DNA of 36,522 bases, taken from Deltaproteobacteria bacterium. Lineage in GTDB: Bacteria; Myxococcota_A; Polyangia; DRWM01; JAAZOP01. Positions 14,896-26,730 of the stretch are shown here, piece by piece. The stretch covers positions 1 through 36,522 of the forward strand of contig JAFGHH010000277.1 in NCBI GenBank assembly GCA_016930215.1. Direction: 5' to 3'. Position numbers and translations under genes: made by a program. How positions within the stretch are numbered: the first letter of the stretch is position 1; every line of letters begins with the position of its first letter. The notes beneath the pieces are model-generated. The model saw only the letters and a program-made list of their open reading frames with translations. It was not told the DNA's origin and made no database searches.

Positions 14896-16143
14896 TCAGC
14901 GGCGTCGCGCGTCCGCCGAGCGGTGCAGCTCCTCGACGTCCGAGAAGGGCAGCGTCCGCGGCCCGATGCTCTGGGTCCGCTCGTGGCCCTTGCCCGCGAC
15001 GATCAGCACGTCCGCAGGACGAGCGGCGCGCAACGCCAGGGCGATCGCAGCGGCCCGGTCCAGCTCGCGCGTCCAGTGCGCCCGCGGCGACGGGGCCCCC
15101 GCCGCGATCGCGTCCGCGATCCGCTCCGGGTCCTCGCCGCGCGGGTTGTCGTTCGTCAACACCACCTCGTCCGCCCGCTCGTCGGCGATCCGCCCCATCT
15201 GCGGCCGCTTCCCCCGGTCGCGGTCGCCCCCGCAACCGAACACGCACCACACGCGCCCGCCCGACCCCGCGGCCAGCGCACGGGCCAGGTCGAGCGTCCG
15301 GGCCAGGGCGTCCGGCGTGTGCGCGTAGTCGACCACCGCCAGCGGCTCGCGCAACACCACCTGGAACCGCCCATCGACCCCGGGGAACGCCTCGAGGCCC
15401 GACCGGATCGCCGCGGGACCGTAGCCCAGGCCGCGCGCCGCGAGCGCCGCCGCCAGCGCGTTCTCCGCGTGCACCGCCCCGACGATCCGCAGCCGCAACG
15501 CGCCGCCGAGCGCCTCCGCGAGCGGCGACGCCGCCAGGCGCACGTGCGTTCCGTCCCGGTCGACACGCACCTCGTCCGCCGACAGCTCGAGCGGCAGCGC
15601 GGCGCAGTCCGGGTGGACCCCGCGCGCGGTGTAGGCGACCCGCCGCCGCTCCCGCGGCAGCAGGTCGGCGAGCAGCGCGCTCGACGGGTCGGCGGCGTTG
15701 AACACCGCCAGCCCGTCCGGCGGCTGCGCCAGGAACAGCTGCGCCTTGGCTGCCAGGTAGTCCTCGGGCGTCTTGTGGTAGTCGAGGTGGTCGCGGGACA
15801 GGTTGGTGAACACGGCGACCTTCGCCGGCCAGCGCCACGCGAACCCCGAGCCGAGCGACTTGGACGTCGTCTCGACCGCCAGTGTGCGCACCCCGGCCGC
15901 CACCGCCCGCTCGAGCCCCGTCAGGAAGGCGTCCATCGATACCTCATCGGAGACCCGCTCGTCGCCGACCCACGCACCGAGCGTCGTGATGCGTGCCGAA
16001 CGCTCGCCGGCCGCGGCGACGATCGCCGCGATCATCGAGGTCGTCGTGGTCTTGCCGTTGGTGCCGGTGACGCAGGCGGCGGCGAGACGCTCGCGCGCCG
16101 CGAGCAGCCGGGGGTCCTCGGAGCGGGGCGGCGGACGGCTCAT
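14896..16143 (-). CDS. MurE-like Mur ligase without the N-terminal UDP-binding domain, 415 aa
   Basis: The central ATPase domain has GTNGKTTT (27-34) and RDHLDYH (118-123), with the presumed carbamylated Lys133 in AAKAQLF. The C-terminal domain has VDYAHTPDAL (271-280) and NDNPRGEDP (331-339); DNPR is the meso-diaminopimelate recognition motif of MurE in Gram-negative bacteria. MurE adds the third amino acid to UDP-MurNAc-dipeptide, but usual MurE has about 490 residues with a first domain of about 90 residues that holds the UDP part. Here the P-loop comes at residue 27, so that domain is absent. It is not lost by a wrong start, because the sirtuin gene occupies the upstream bases: its stop TGA overlaps this ATG as ATGA. 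The enzyme may therefore use another acceptor, as the Mur-ligase relatives MurT and CapB do, or may be a MurE paralogue. Confidence 0.85.
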   Translation of the reverse strand: MSRPPPRSEDPRLLAARERLAAACVTGTNGKTTTTSMIAAIVAAAGERSARITTLGAWVGDERVSDEVSMDAFLTGLERAVAAGVRTLAVETTSKSLGSGFAWRWPAKVAVFTNLSRDHLDYHKTPEDYLAAKAQLFLAQPPDGLAVFNAADPSSALLADLLPRERRRVAYTARGVHPDCAALPLELSADEVRVDRDGTHVRLAASPLAEALGGALRLRIVGAVHAENALAAALAARGLGYGPAAIRSGLEAFPGVDGRFQVVLREPLAVVDYAHTPDALARTLDLARALAAGSGGRVWCVFGCGGDRDRGKRPQMGRIADERADEVVLTNDNPRGEDPERIADAIAAGAPSPRAHWTRELDRAAAIALALRAARPADVLIVAGKGHERTQSIGPRTLPFSDVEELHRSADARRR

Positions 16144-16886
16144 CCGGCGGCCTCCAGCAGTTGCGGGAGGATCGTGCCGGCAGGGCCCTCGAGGAACGCG
16201 TCGGCCAGGTCGTCCATCGCCGTCGGCCCGACGTTGACGATCACCACCCGCGCGCCGACCTGCTTGGCCAGCGGCGGCAGCGACGCCGCGGGGTGCACCT
16301 GCAGCGTCGAGCCGACCACCAGCAGCAGGTCGCAGCTCGCCGTGACGGCCGTCGCCGCCTTGAGCGCGCGCTCCGGCAGCGACTCGCCGAAGAACACCAC
16401 GCGCGGCTTGAGCCGCCCGCCGCACGCGCGGCAGCGCGGCGGCAGCTCGGTCCGCACCTGCTCGTGGACCGCCGCGAAGTCGTACGTCGCCCCGCAGTCC
16501 AGGCAATCGATCGCCCGCGTGTTGCCGTGCAGCTCGTAGACCCGCCTGCTGCCCGCCGCCTGGTGCAGCCCGTCGATGTTCTGCGTGACGATCGCCTCCA
16601 GCTTGCCGCGCCGCTCCAGCTCCGCCAGCGCAAGATGGCCCGCGTTCGGCCGCGCCTCGGCGACGATCCGGTAACGCACGTCGCGGAAGAACCGCCAGTA
16701 GTAGCTCGGGTCCTCCCGGAAGTAGTCGATGTCGGCGAACTTCGCCGGGTCGTACTCGCGCCACAACCCGCCCGCGCCGCGGTAGGTCGGAATGCCGCTC
16801 TCGGCCGAGATCCCCGCGCCCGTGAAGGCCGTGATGCGCGCCGCGGCGGCGACGAGACGGCGGGCGAGGTCGAGCGGGTCGTGCAT
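16140..16886 (-). CDS. Sirtuin (NAD-dependent protein deacylase), 248 aa
   Basis: All sirtuin signatures are present. The NAD-binding GAGISAESGIPTYRG is at 23-37, TQNIDGLH at 101-108, and the catalytic His120 is in ELHGN. Four zinc Cys are present (C128-x2-C131 and C152-x2-C155), as are FFGESLP (165-171) and VVGSTLQVHPAA. It should remove acyl groups from lysines in the cytoplasm, using NAD+. I could not settle whether it is a deacetylase or a desuccinylase: the Tyr-x-x-Arg pair typical of the SIRT5/CobB class does not align clearly in WRFFRDVRYRIVAEARPNAGH. It overlaps the following Mur ligase gene by four bases (ATGA) and follows the aldo/keto-reductase-like gene by 14 bases, so the three are translated from one message. 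GAGG lies about ten bases before the ATG. Confidence 0.93.
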   Translation of the reverse strand: MHDPLDLARRLVAAAARITAFTGAGISAESGIPTYRGAGGLWREYDPAKFADIDYFREDPSYYWRFFRDVRYRIVAEARPNAGHLALAELERRGKLEAIVTQNIDGLHQAAGSRRVYELHGNTRAIDCLDCGATYDFAAVHEQVRTELPPRCRACGGRLKPRVVFFGESLPERALKAATAVTASCDLLLVVGSTLQVHPAASLPPLAKQVGARVVIVNVGPTAMDDLADAFLEGPAGTILPQLLEAAG

Positions 16887-16900
16887 CGCCGTGCCTCGGG

Positions 16901-17713
16901 TCAGCGGAAGCCGAAGCGGCCGGTCACCGAACGGTGGACGGCGTCGCCGAACGCGCGCGCCTCCGCCAGCCGCGGCTCGTCGAGCGGTCCGGCGAGGACC
17001 CCCCGGACGTCGGCCACCAGCTCGTCCCACGTGCGCGCGCCGCACAGCGCGACGTCGACCTTCGGGTGCGAAAGCTGGAACCGATAGCACTCGGGCGCCG
17101 TCAGCGGCCCCAGCCCGTCCTGCGGCCTCAGCAGCCGGCCCCAGCGCGTCGCCGTGTAGGCGACGATGCCGGGCCGCGGGTCCGGCAACCGGTCGAATAC
17201 CTCGCGCTCGGCGCCGCGGTGCGCGGCGTTGTAGCGCAACATCAACACGTCGAGGTCGAATTCCCCGGCAAGCTGCAGGCCCAGCGGACGCCGGTGGGTC
17301 GAGATGCACGCGGCCCGGATCTTCCCCTGCTCGCGCAGCCGGTGCAACGCCGGCGCGGTGCGCCCCGTGAGATACCAGCGCCGCTGGACCCAGAAGACCT
17401 GGAACACATCGATCCGGTCCGTGCCGAGCGCCTTCGCCGCCGAGGCCCAGGCACCCTCGACCCCGCCGCCCGTGGGCAGCCAGGCGCCGCTCTGCAGCAC
17501 GAGCCGGTCGCGGTGCCCGGCCTCGATCAGCCGCCGCAGCCCCCGGACCAGCTTCGGCATCCGCGGCGTGACGAAGAAGTGGTTGATCGACAGCTCGTGG
17601 AACGCCCGCTCCGCGGCGTCGGCATCGATGCCGAACGAGCCGGACAGGCCGAGCGGCGAGGACGACAGGCCGGTACGGCCGAGGGGACGACGGGGCAGGC
17701 TCAGGTCGCTCAT
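16901..17713 (-). CDS. Aldo/keto-reductase-fold protein lacking the catalytic tetrad, 270 aa
   Basis: The fold is recognisable from RPLGRTGLSSSPLGLSG at the N-terminus, LGTDRIDVFQVFW in the middle and LREQGKIRAACIST. Active AKRs use Asp, Tyr, Lys and His. Here the usual DTAxxYG strand reads NHFFVTPRMPK (Val48 for Asp, no Tyr), the strand ending in Lys reads LVLQSGAW (Gly76 for Lys), and the His strand reads FQVFWVQRR (Phe for His). All four seem to be replaced, so normal reductase activity is not expected; a binding, structural or altered catalytic role is possible. It is the first gene of the apparent operon with the sirtuin, the Mur ligase and the UbiB-type kinase. No Shine-Dalgarno sequence precedes the ATG; TACCCT (minus strand) ends seven bases before it. 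Confidence 0.85.
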   Translation of the reverse strand: MSDLSLPRRPLGRTGLSSSPLGLSGSFGIDADAAERAFHELSINHFFVTPRMPKLVRGLRRLIEAGHRDRLVLQSGAWLPTGGGVEGAWASAAKALGTDRIDVFQVFWVQRRWYLTGRTAPALHRLREQGKIRAACISTHRRPLGLQLAGEFDLDVLMLRYNAAHRGAEREVFDRLPDPRPGIVAYTATRWGRLLRPQDGLGPLTAPECYRFQLSHPKVDVALCGARTWDELVADVRGVLAGPLDEPRLAEARAFGDAVHRSVTGRFGFR

Positions 17714-17813
17714 CGCGCCGAGGGTACCACGAGCGCGCCGGAATCGGTCTCGCGCCGAGGCGTCCACGAGCCGGAAGCCGTCGGCCAACGGCCAGGAGCG
17801 TCGCCCCGATCGA

Positions 17814-18422
17814 TCAGAAGCTGCCGCCCACGCCGAGCCTCGCACCCCCCGGGATCGCCGACAGGACGGGACCCAGCGGCAGGACGCCTCCCATGCGGGC
17901 CGTGGCGAAGACGTCGTTGTTGTAGGCCCCGACGGCGTCCGAGAGGTAGGCCGGCGCGAGCCCCATCAGGATGCCGCCGACCGCGCCGGCGACGCTGCCC
18001 GCCACCAGGACGCCGGTGAACAGCTCCCAGTTGATGCCCCACCAGTCGGTCTCGTCCGGCAACATCAGCGGCAGGAAGGCGGCCACCAGCATCGTCGCCA
18101 CGCCGGCGGCGTAGACCACCGTCCCGCCCAGGCGCAGGCTGCCGTAGGTCCCCGCCGCGTCCAGCGCCGCAGGCGAACCGGCGAAGATCGTCGCGCAGGC
18201 GCCGCAGGCGTACCCCGGGTCCAGCTCGACTCCGCCCTGCACCAGGCGGATCTCGCCCAGCGCGCCGAGGCGCAGCTGGAGCAGGCTCTGCTCCAGCGCC
18301 GCGACCGTGCCGGGGTCGTAGGCTGCCTGGGCGGCCGCCGGCGCGGCGACGAGCCAGACGGCGGCGGCGACGGACGCGGCAGCCATCGGGAACGAACGAC
18401 GGACGCAGGCGGTTTGGTTCAT
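17814..18422 (-). CDS. Small exported or membrane protein of unknown function, 202 aa
   Basis: MNQTACVRRSFPMAAASVAAAVWLVAAPAAAQA is a convincing signal peptide with cleavage near Ala-Gln-Ala. The mature part starts with an amphipathic helix (VAALEQSLLQLRLGALGEIRLV) and a CGAC pair. It then holds two long hydrophobic segments, around residues 95-120 (VVYAAGVATMLVAAFLPLML) and 132-158 (FTGVLVAGSVAGAVGGILMG), both rich in Gly and Ala. The end is Gly-rich and polar. I recognise no family. It is probably anchored in the inner membrane with two helices, or forms a Gly-zipper structure. GGCGGG directly before the ATG is a poor ribosome site; TAGCCT seven bases upstream suggests a leaderless message. 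It is divergent from the RibD-C-type gene. Confidence 0.7.
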   Translation of the reverse strand: MNQTACVRRSFPMAAASVAAAVWLVAAPAAAQAAYDPGTVAALEQSLLQLRLGALGEIRLVQGGVELDPGYACGACATIFAGSPAALDAAGTYGSLRLGGTVVYAAGVATMLVAAFLPLMLPDETDWWGINWELFTGVLVAGSVAGAVGGILMGLAPAYLSDAVGAYNNDVFATARMGGVLPLGPVLSAIPGGARLGVGGSF

Positions 18423-18429
18423 CCCGCCG

Positions 18430-18459
18430 AGGCTAGCCGATCCCGTGGCCGGCGGCCAA
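18430..18459 (-). promoter_or_regulatory. Candidate leaderless promoter of the gene ending at 17814
   Basis: On the minus strand TTGGCC (18454-18459), 18 bases, TAGCCT (18430-18435), then seven bases to the ATG at 18422. Confidence 0.4.
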
Positions 18460-18486
18460 CCGCCCACCGCATCGTCCCGATCGACC

Positions 18487-18515
18487 TTGCGACCCTCGCC
18501 TCCGGATGGTACTCG
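18487..18515 (+). promoter_or_regulatory. Weak promoter candidate of the RibD-C-type gene
   Basis: TTGCGA (18487-18492), 17 bases, TACTCG (18510-18515). The spacing is ideal but the -10 is poor. The message would have a leader of about 17 bases containing AGGAGG. Confidence 0.3.
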
Positions 18516-18538
18516 GCGGCCCGGCGAGGAGGTGCGAG

Positions 18539-19252
18539 ATGGGCCTGCCGAAGGTGCTGGTGCACGTGGCGGTGAGCGCGGACGGGCGGACCGGCGGGTT
18601 CGACGTGGACCTCGAGCTGTACTACGGCCTGGCCCAGCGCTGGAAGGAGGACGCCACCCTCACCGGCGCCGACACGCTGCTCGCCGCCGAGGGGCTGCCG
18701 CGGGACGACCCGCGGGGGCCGGGACACCGGCACGCGGACGACCCGCGCGACAAGCGCCCGCTGCTCGCGGTGACCGACAGCCGCGGCCGCGTGCGCTGCT
18801 GGGACGCCCTGCACCACACCGACTACTGGCGCGCCCCGCTGGCGCTGGTCACCCGCTCGACGCCGCGCAAGGCGCTCGAACACCTGCGCCGGCAGCGCGT
18901 CCGGACGCTGGTCGTCGGTGCGGACCGGGTCGACCTGCGGCAGACGCTCACGCGCCTCGCCGACCGCTTCGGCGTCCGGCGGCTGCGGGTCGACAGCGGC
19001 GGCGCGCTGGCCGGGGCGCTGCTGCGGGCCGGGCTGGTCCACGAGGTGAGCCTGCTGGTCCATCCGGTGCTCGTGGGCGGCGCCGCGCCGGCATCGTTCT
19101 TCCGCGAGGCAGTGCCGGAGCACGGCGCGCCGCCGCTCGGCGCCCGGCTGCTCGCAGCACGACGGATCACCGGCGGCCTGCTCTGGCTGCGCTACGCCGT
19201 GGCGTCCGGCCGGAAGCCGGCACCACGCGCGCACGGCCCGTCGCCACGGTAG
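18539..19252 (+). CDS. RibD C-terminal-domain (pyrimidine reductase/DHFR-like) protein, 237 aa
   Basis: A single RibD_C domain. VLVHVAVSADGRTGG (6-20) is the first strand and substrate loop, TGADTLLAAEGLP (42-54) the NADPH-side loop, and VDSGGALAGALLRAGLVHEVSLLVHPVLVGG (151-181, in two adjoining pieces) the classic C-terminal signature. Members reduce 5-amino-6-ribosylaminopyrimidinone phosphate in riboflavin synthesis (RibD/RibG, with a deaminase domain) or are stand-alone reductases of other or unknown substrates. This one lacks the deaminase domain and no riboflavin genes are nearby, so its role in that pathway is uncertain. The Arg-rich tail (about 215-237) is not part of the domain. GAGGAGG precedes the ATG at 18539; an upstream ATG at 18506 has no ribosome site. 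It is convergent with the MopE-repeat lipoprotein gene at 19353. Confidence 0.85.
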   Translation: MGLPKVLVHVAVSADGRTGGFDVDLELYYGLAQRWKEDATLTGADTLLAAEGLPRDDPRGPGHRHADDPRDKRPLLAVTDSRGRVRCWDALHHTDYWRAPLALVTRSTPRKALEHLRRQRVRTLVVGADRVDLRQTLTRLADRFGVRRLRVDSGGALAGALLRAGLVHEVSLLVHPVLVGGAAPASFFREAVPEHGAPPLGARLLAARRITGGLLWLRYAVASGRKPAPRAHGPSPR

Positions 19253-19263
19253 CAGCGCCCCAG

Positions 19264-19277
19264 GTCCGGCGCCGGAC
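19264..19277. terminator. Perfect 14-base palindrome between convergent genes, possible terminator stem
   Basis: GTCCGGCGCCGGAC is a perfect palindrome located 12 bases after the stop of the RibD-C-type gene and 76 bases from the stop of the convergent lipoprotein gene. There is no U-tract on either strand and the palindrome leaves no loop, so intrinsic termination is only a possibility. Confidence 0.25.
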
Positions 19278-19352
19278 ACCCAGGACGCCGGCCCGTTCGC
19301 TCGACCCGGCCGGCGGCCGACGGCCCGGCGCCGGAAGCATCGCTCCGATCGA

Positions 19353-20549
19353 TCACGCGACGCAGACGCCGTCGGTGCAGGTCTCGCCGGCCGCGCAGAC
19401 GTTGCCGCAGCCGCCGCAGTTCGTCGGGTCGGTCGCCAGGTCGAAGTCCTCGTCGATGCTCCCGTCGCAGTCGTCGTCGAACCCGTTGCACAGCTCCGGG
19501 CCCGGAACGCAGCTCTCGTGGCGACAGGTGTCCGCGGCCTCCTCGCAGATGTCGGTGTTGGCAGGGTCGCCGTCGTCGCAGACGATGTCGGGCAGGACGA
19601 CGCAGGCTCCGGCCATGCACGAGGAGACGGAAGTGCAGAACAACCCGTCGTCGCAGTCGTCGTCCGTGACGCAGGCGAGGCTGCACGACAGGCCGTCATC
19701 GACCAGGCCGTCGCAGTCGTCGTCGAGGCCGTTGCAGACCTCGGCGACGGGAACGCAGCGACCGCAGTCCGGGTCACAGCCGTCGCCGGCGACGGCGTTG
19801 CCGTCGTCGCACGCCTCGCCCGGCTCAACCAGGCCGTTGCCGCAGGTCGGGAGCGGCGCGGGCCCGTGCGTGCAGAGGTCCGTCGCGGGGTCGCAGCCGT
19901 CGAGCGTCGTGGGGTCGCCGTCGTCGCACAATACGGCGGAGGCGGGGACGCAAACCCCCGCGGAACACAGCTCGGCACCGTCGCAGAAACGCCCGTTGGC
20001 GCAGTCGGCGTCGCTCGTGCACGGGGCGCAGGCCGGCGGCTCGTCGATCAGGCCGTTGCAGTCGTTGTCGCGCCTGTCGCACAACTCGCGGGCGCCCGGG
20101 AAGGTCGAGGGCGCCCCGTCGTCGCAGTCGTGCGCCGCGGACCAGCCGTCACCGTCGCCGTCGCGCGGCGCGGGAACGGTCTCGACCCCGGGGGCCGTCG
20201 CGGACGCCACGTGCCCCAGCACCGTGACGTCGCCCGCGAACGTGCCGGTCAGGCGCAGCGTGTCGGCGAGCCAGCCGTCGAGCACGGCGGTGAACGAGCC
20301 GTCGGCAGCGACGACGACGGCAACCGGCAACGTGGGGCGCGAGGCGTTGCGGACCTCGAGCGCCAGGCCGCCGGGCGAGGCGGCCCCGGGGTCGCCGCGC
20401 AGCTCGAGCGTCCCGGGAGCCTCGTAGGTCAACGCCAGCTGCGTGGGCTGGATGTCGGGCGGATAGGGGAGCGGGGTGGCGTCGCAGGCCGCGCCGAACG
20501 CCGCCGGGATCACCAGGCTCACGAACAGCTGCCGGAATCGCTTGGTCAT
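19353..20549 (-). CDS. Cys-rich lipoprotein with MopE-type metal-binding repeats (second gene of the pair), 398 aa
   Basis: The N-terminus MTKRFRQLFVSLVIPAAFGAAC is a signal sequence with Cys22 as probable lipid site. Residues 23-130 form a beta-rich domain (LALTYEAPGTLELRG, GSFTAVLDGWLADTLRLTGTFAGD). From 130 on there are Cys-rich modules. DGDGDGWSAAHDCDD is a calcium-type Asp loop. Next come three variants of the MopE-type motif (CDRRDNDCNGLIDE, CNGLDDDCDGLVDD, CNGFDDDCDGSIDED), DDCDDGLFCTS-type units, and a CGNGLVEPGEACDDGN unit (the myxococcal Cys-rich repeat type). The tail is NCGGCGNVCAAGETC. MopE of Methylococcus, which shares the motif, binds copper; binding here is inferred. The gene starts 48 bases after the stop of the paralogue upstream, with GGAG eight bases before the ATG, so both should be read from the sigma54 promoter at 21894-21909. 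Confidence 0.88.
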   Translation of the reverse strand: MTKRFRQLFVSLVIPAAFGAACDATPLPYPPDIQPTQLALTYEAPGTLELRGDPGAASPGGLALEVRNASRPTLPVAVVVAADGSFTAVLDGWLADTLRLTGTFAGDVTVLGHVASATAPGVETVPAPRDGDGDGWSAAHDCDDGAPSTFPGARELCDRRDNDCNGLIDEPPACAPCTSDADCANGRFCDGAELCSAGVCVPASAVLCDDGDPTTLDGCDPATDLCTHGPAPLPTCGNGLVEPGEACDDGNAVAGDGCDPDCGRCVPVAEVCNGLDDDCDGLVDDGLSCSLACVTDDDCDDGLFCTSVSSCMAGACVVLPDIVCDDGDPANTDICEEAADTCRHESCVPGPELCNGFDDDCDGSIDEDFDLATDPTNCGGCGNVCAAGETCTDGVCVA

Positions 20550-21473
20550 CGGTTGCGCTCCACCCCGCACCATGCCGCAAACCCGGTCCGGCGTCACCTA
20601 CGCGATGCACACGCCGTCGACGCAGGACTCGCCGGCCGCGCAGACGTTGCCGCAGGCCCCGCAGTTCGCCGGGTCGGTCGCCAGGTCGAAGTCCTCGTCG
20701 ACCATCCCGTCGCAGTCGTCGTCCAGGCCGTTGCAGACCTCGGGGACCGGCGTGCAGCCGCCGTGGAGGCAGGTGTCCGTCGCCTCGTCGCAGCTGTCGA
20801 CCGTGGCCGGGTCGCCGTCGTCGCAGACGATGTCGGGCAGGACGACGCAGGCGCCGGACACGCAGTACGAGGCCGAGGTGCAGAACAGGCCGTCGTCGCA
20901 GTCGGCGTCCGTCGCGCAGGCGACGGAGCCGACACAGACGCCGTCGGTGCAGGACTCGCCGGCCGCACAGACGTTGCCGCAACCCCCGCAGTTGCCCGGA
21001 TCGGTCGTCAGGTCGAAGTCCTCGTCGATCACGCCGTCACAGTCGTCGTCCAGCCCGTTGCAGACCTCGGGGGCCGGCACGCAGGGACCGACCGGCGTGT
21101 GGATGCACGTGTCGGTGTCCTCGTCGCAGGTGTCCGTCGTGGCGGGGTCGTCGTCGTCGCAGACGATGTCGGGCAGCGGGACGCAGGCGCCGGCGATGCA
21201 CGACTCGTGGGACGTGCAGAACAGGCCGTCGTCGCAGTCGGCGTCGGTGACGCAGGCGACGCCGCCGACACAGACCCCCTCCAGGCAGATCTCACCCGGC
21301 GCGCAATCGGTGGCCGTGACGCACGGGACGCCCGCCACACACACTCCGTCGGCACAGGACTCGCCGGCCGCACAGACGTTGCCGCAGCCCCCGCAGTTCG
21401 CCGGGTCGGTCGCCAGATCGAAGTCCTCATCGATCACGCCGTCGCAGTCGTCGTCCACCCCGTTGCAGACCTC
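19363..21473. repeat. Four near-identical copies of a ~130-base block encoding the MopE-type repeat
   Basis: Copies lie at about 19363-19495 (in the second lipoprotein gene) and 20610-20740, 20937-21069 and 21345-21473 (in the first). Each encodes CNGxDDDCDG to CxDGVC. Between them a shorter block encoding DADCDDGLFCTS-like units recurs at about 19636-19670, 20877-20915 and 21213-21250. Sequence identity by eye is very high in the block centres, so recombination between copies is likely. Confidence 0.8.
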
Positions 21474-21812
21474 GCCCACCGGTACGCAACCGCCGAAAAC
21501 ACAGACCCCCGCCTCGCAGACCGAGCCGGCCGGGCAGTCCGCGTGCGCCACGCACGCCCACGGCTCCGGCGTGAACTCGCAGATCCCCACGATGCAGACG
21601 CCCGCCGGACAGTCGGCGTCCGTCACGCACTCCGGCATGCACCACCCCGCCACGCACGCCTCCCCCGCCGCGCACGTCCCCAGGTCCGAACACTCCACCG
21701 CCGCCGCCGTCGTCCCGGTCGGATCCCCCTCCTCCATGCACCCAACCCCGAACGCCCAACCCATCAACGCCACCAGCGCCACCGCAACCATCGTCGACCA
21801 ACGAGCCTTCAT
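20598..21812 (-). CDS. Cys-rich lipoprotein with three MopE-type repeats (first gene of the pair), 404 aa
   Basis: GGAGG about ten bases before the ATG and a signal sequence (MKARWSTMVAVALVALMGWAFGVGC, Cys25) mark a lipoprotein. Almost all of the mature part is repeats. There are short CVTDADCPAGVC-like units (about residues 40-110) and then three blocks reading CNGxDDDCDGxxDEDFDLxT, each continued by DPxNCGGCGNVCAAGESC. Two DADCDDGLFCTS-CxxGACVxLPDIVCDDxDP modules separate them. The DDDCDG motif is the putative metal-binding motif named after MopE, a copper-binding surface protein of Methylococcus. The Asp-rich loops may equally bind calcium. The repeat blocks are nearly identical in DNA, a sign of recent duplication or gene conversion. 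It is the promoter-proximal gene behind a sigma54 promoter and is divergent from the kinase/sigma54-activator gene, which is therefore its most likely regulator. Confidence 0.9.
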   Translation of the reverse strand: MKARWSTMVAVALVALMGWAFGVGCMEEGDPTGTTAAAVECSDLGTCAAGEACVAGWCMPECVTDADCPAGVCIVGICEFTPEPWACVAHADCPAGSVCEAGVCVFGGCVPVGEVCNGVDDDCDGVIDEDFDLATDPANCGGCGNVCAAGESCADGVCVAGVPCVTATDCAPGEICLEGVCVGGVACVTDADCDDGLFCTSHESCIAGACVPLPDIVCDDDDPATTDTCDEDTDTCIHTPVGPCVPAPEVCNGLDDDCDGVIDEDFDLTTDPGNCGGCGNVCAAGESCTDGVCVGSVACATDADCDDGLFCTSASYCVSGACVVLPDIVCDDGDPATVDSCDEATDTCLHGGCTPVPEVCNGLDDDCDGMVDEDFDLATDPANCGACGNVCAAGESCVDGVCIA

Positions 21813-21893
21813 CTCTTCTTCCTCCCTGCTTCATCCCCGGCCTCTCCGGGGTCTTGCCTCGAGGCGCACCGTGCGCCGTTCGCCCCAGGCTTG

Positions 21894-21909
21894 TGCGGGC
21901 AACGTGCCA
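21894..21909 (-). promoter_or_regulatory. Sigma54 (-24/-12) promoter of the MopE-repeat lipoprotein operon
   Basis: On the minus strand the sequence reads TGGCACG-TTGC-CCGCA. The -24 element TGGCACG is a perfect match to the RpoN consensus and the GC of the -12 element has the required spacing; only the two T of TTGCA are changed to C. Transcription would start near 21883, about 70 bases before the ATG at 21812. It faces away from the adjacent sigma54-activator gene. Confidence 0.8.
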
Positions 21910-21970
21910 GGGATGATCTGAGAAAACCTTTCTGTTGTTGGTCCCTTGGCTGCTGGATGGCGAGTGGCTG

Positions 21971-21999
21971 TTGGCAATCGGTGTTACATAATGTAATCT
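21971..21999 (+). promoter_or_regulatory. Sigma70-type promoter of the kinase/sigma54-activator gene
   Basis: TTGGCA (21971-21976, five of six), an exact 17-base spacer and TAATCT (21994-21999). Nine bases later comes the ATG at 22009, with no Shine-Dalgarno sequence, so the message is probably leaderless. The inverted repeat 21984-21996 lies in the spacer and covers half of the -10. Confidence 0.55.
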
Positions 22000-22008
22000 T
22001 GGCGTTAC

Positions 22009-22010
<2 letters not shown>
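21984..22010. promoter_or_regulatory. Inverted repeat TTACAT-A-ATGTAA plus a half-site: probable enhancer/operator
   Basis: TTACAT (21984-21989), one base, ATGTAA (21991-21996) form a perfect inverted repeat. A third GTTACAT (22004-22010) starts exactly 21 bases (two helical turns) after the first and overlaps the start codon of the activator gene. Relative to the predicted sigma54 start at 21883 the sites lie at about -101 to -127, the normal range for an activator-binding enhancer. They stand out as A+T-rich in very G+C-rich DNA. The likely binder is the Fis-type HTH of the adjacent regulator. Confidence 0.6.
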
Positions 22011-26697
<4,687 letters not shown>

Positions 26698-26730
26698 CCC
26701 GACGCGGCCGTCCGGCCCCGCCCCGAACGG

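Noticed and set aside
20598-21480. The regular repeats considered as a CRISPR array.
   Set aside because: They are in frame, encode Cys-rich protein modules, and the intervals are themselves similar to each other, unlike spacers.
21921-21933. Inverted repeat AGAAA-ACC-TTTCT in the same intergenic region.
   Set aside because: Five-base arms without a second copy; it could help DNA bending between enhancer and promoter, but nothing else supports it and no IHF consensus was found.
21939-21954. A plus-strand TGG-N10-TGCT resembling a sigma54 promoter before the giant regulator gene.
   Set aside because: Only the GG and GC positions fit; the rest of the -24 element is wrong, and a better sigma70-type promoter is present at 21971-21999.
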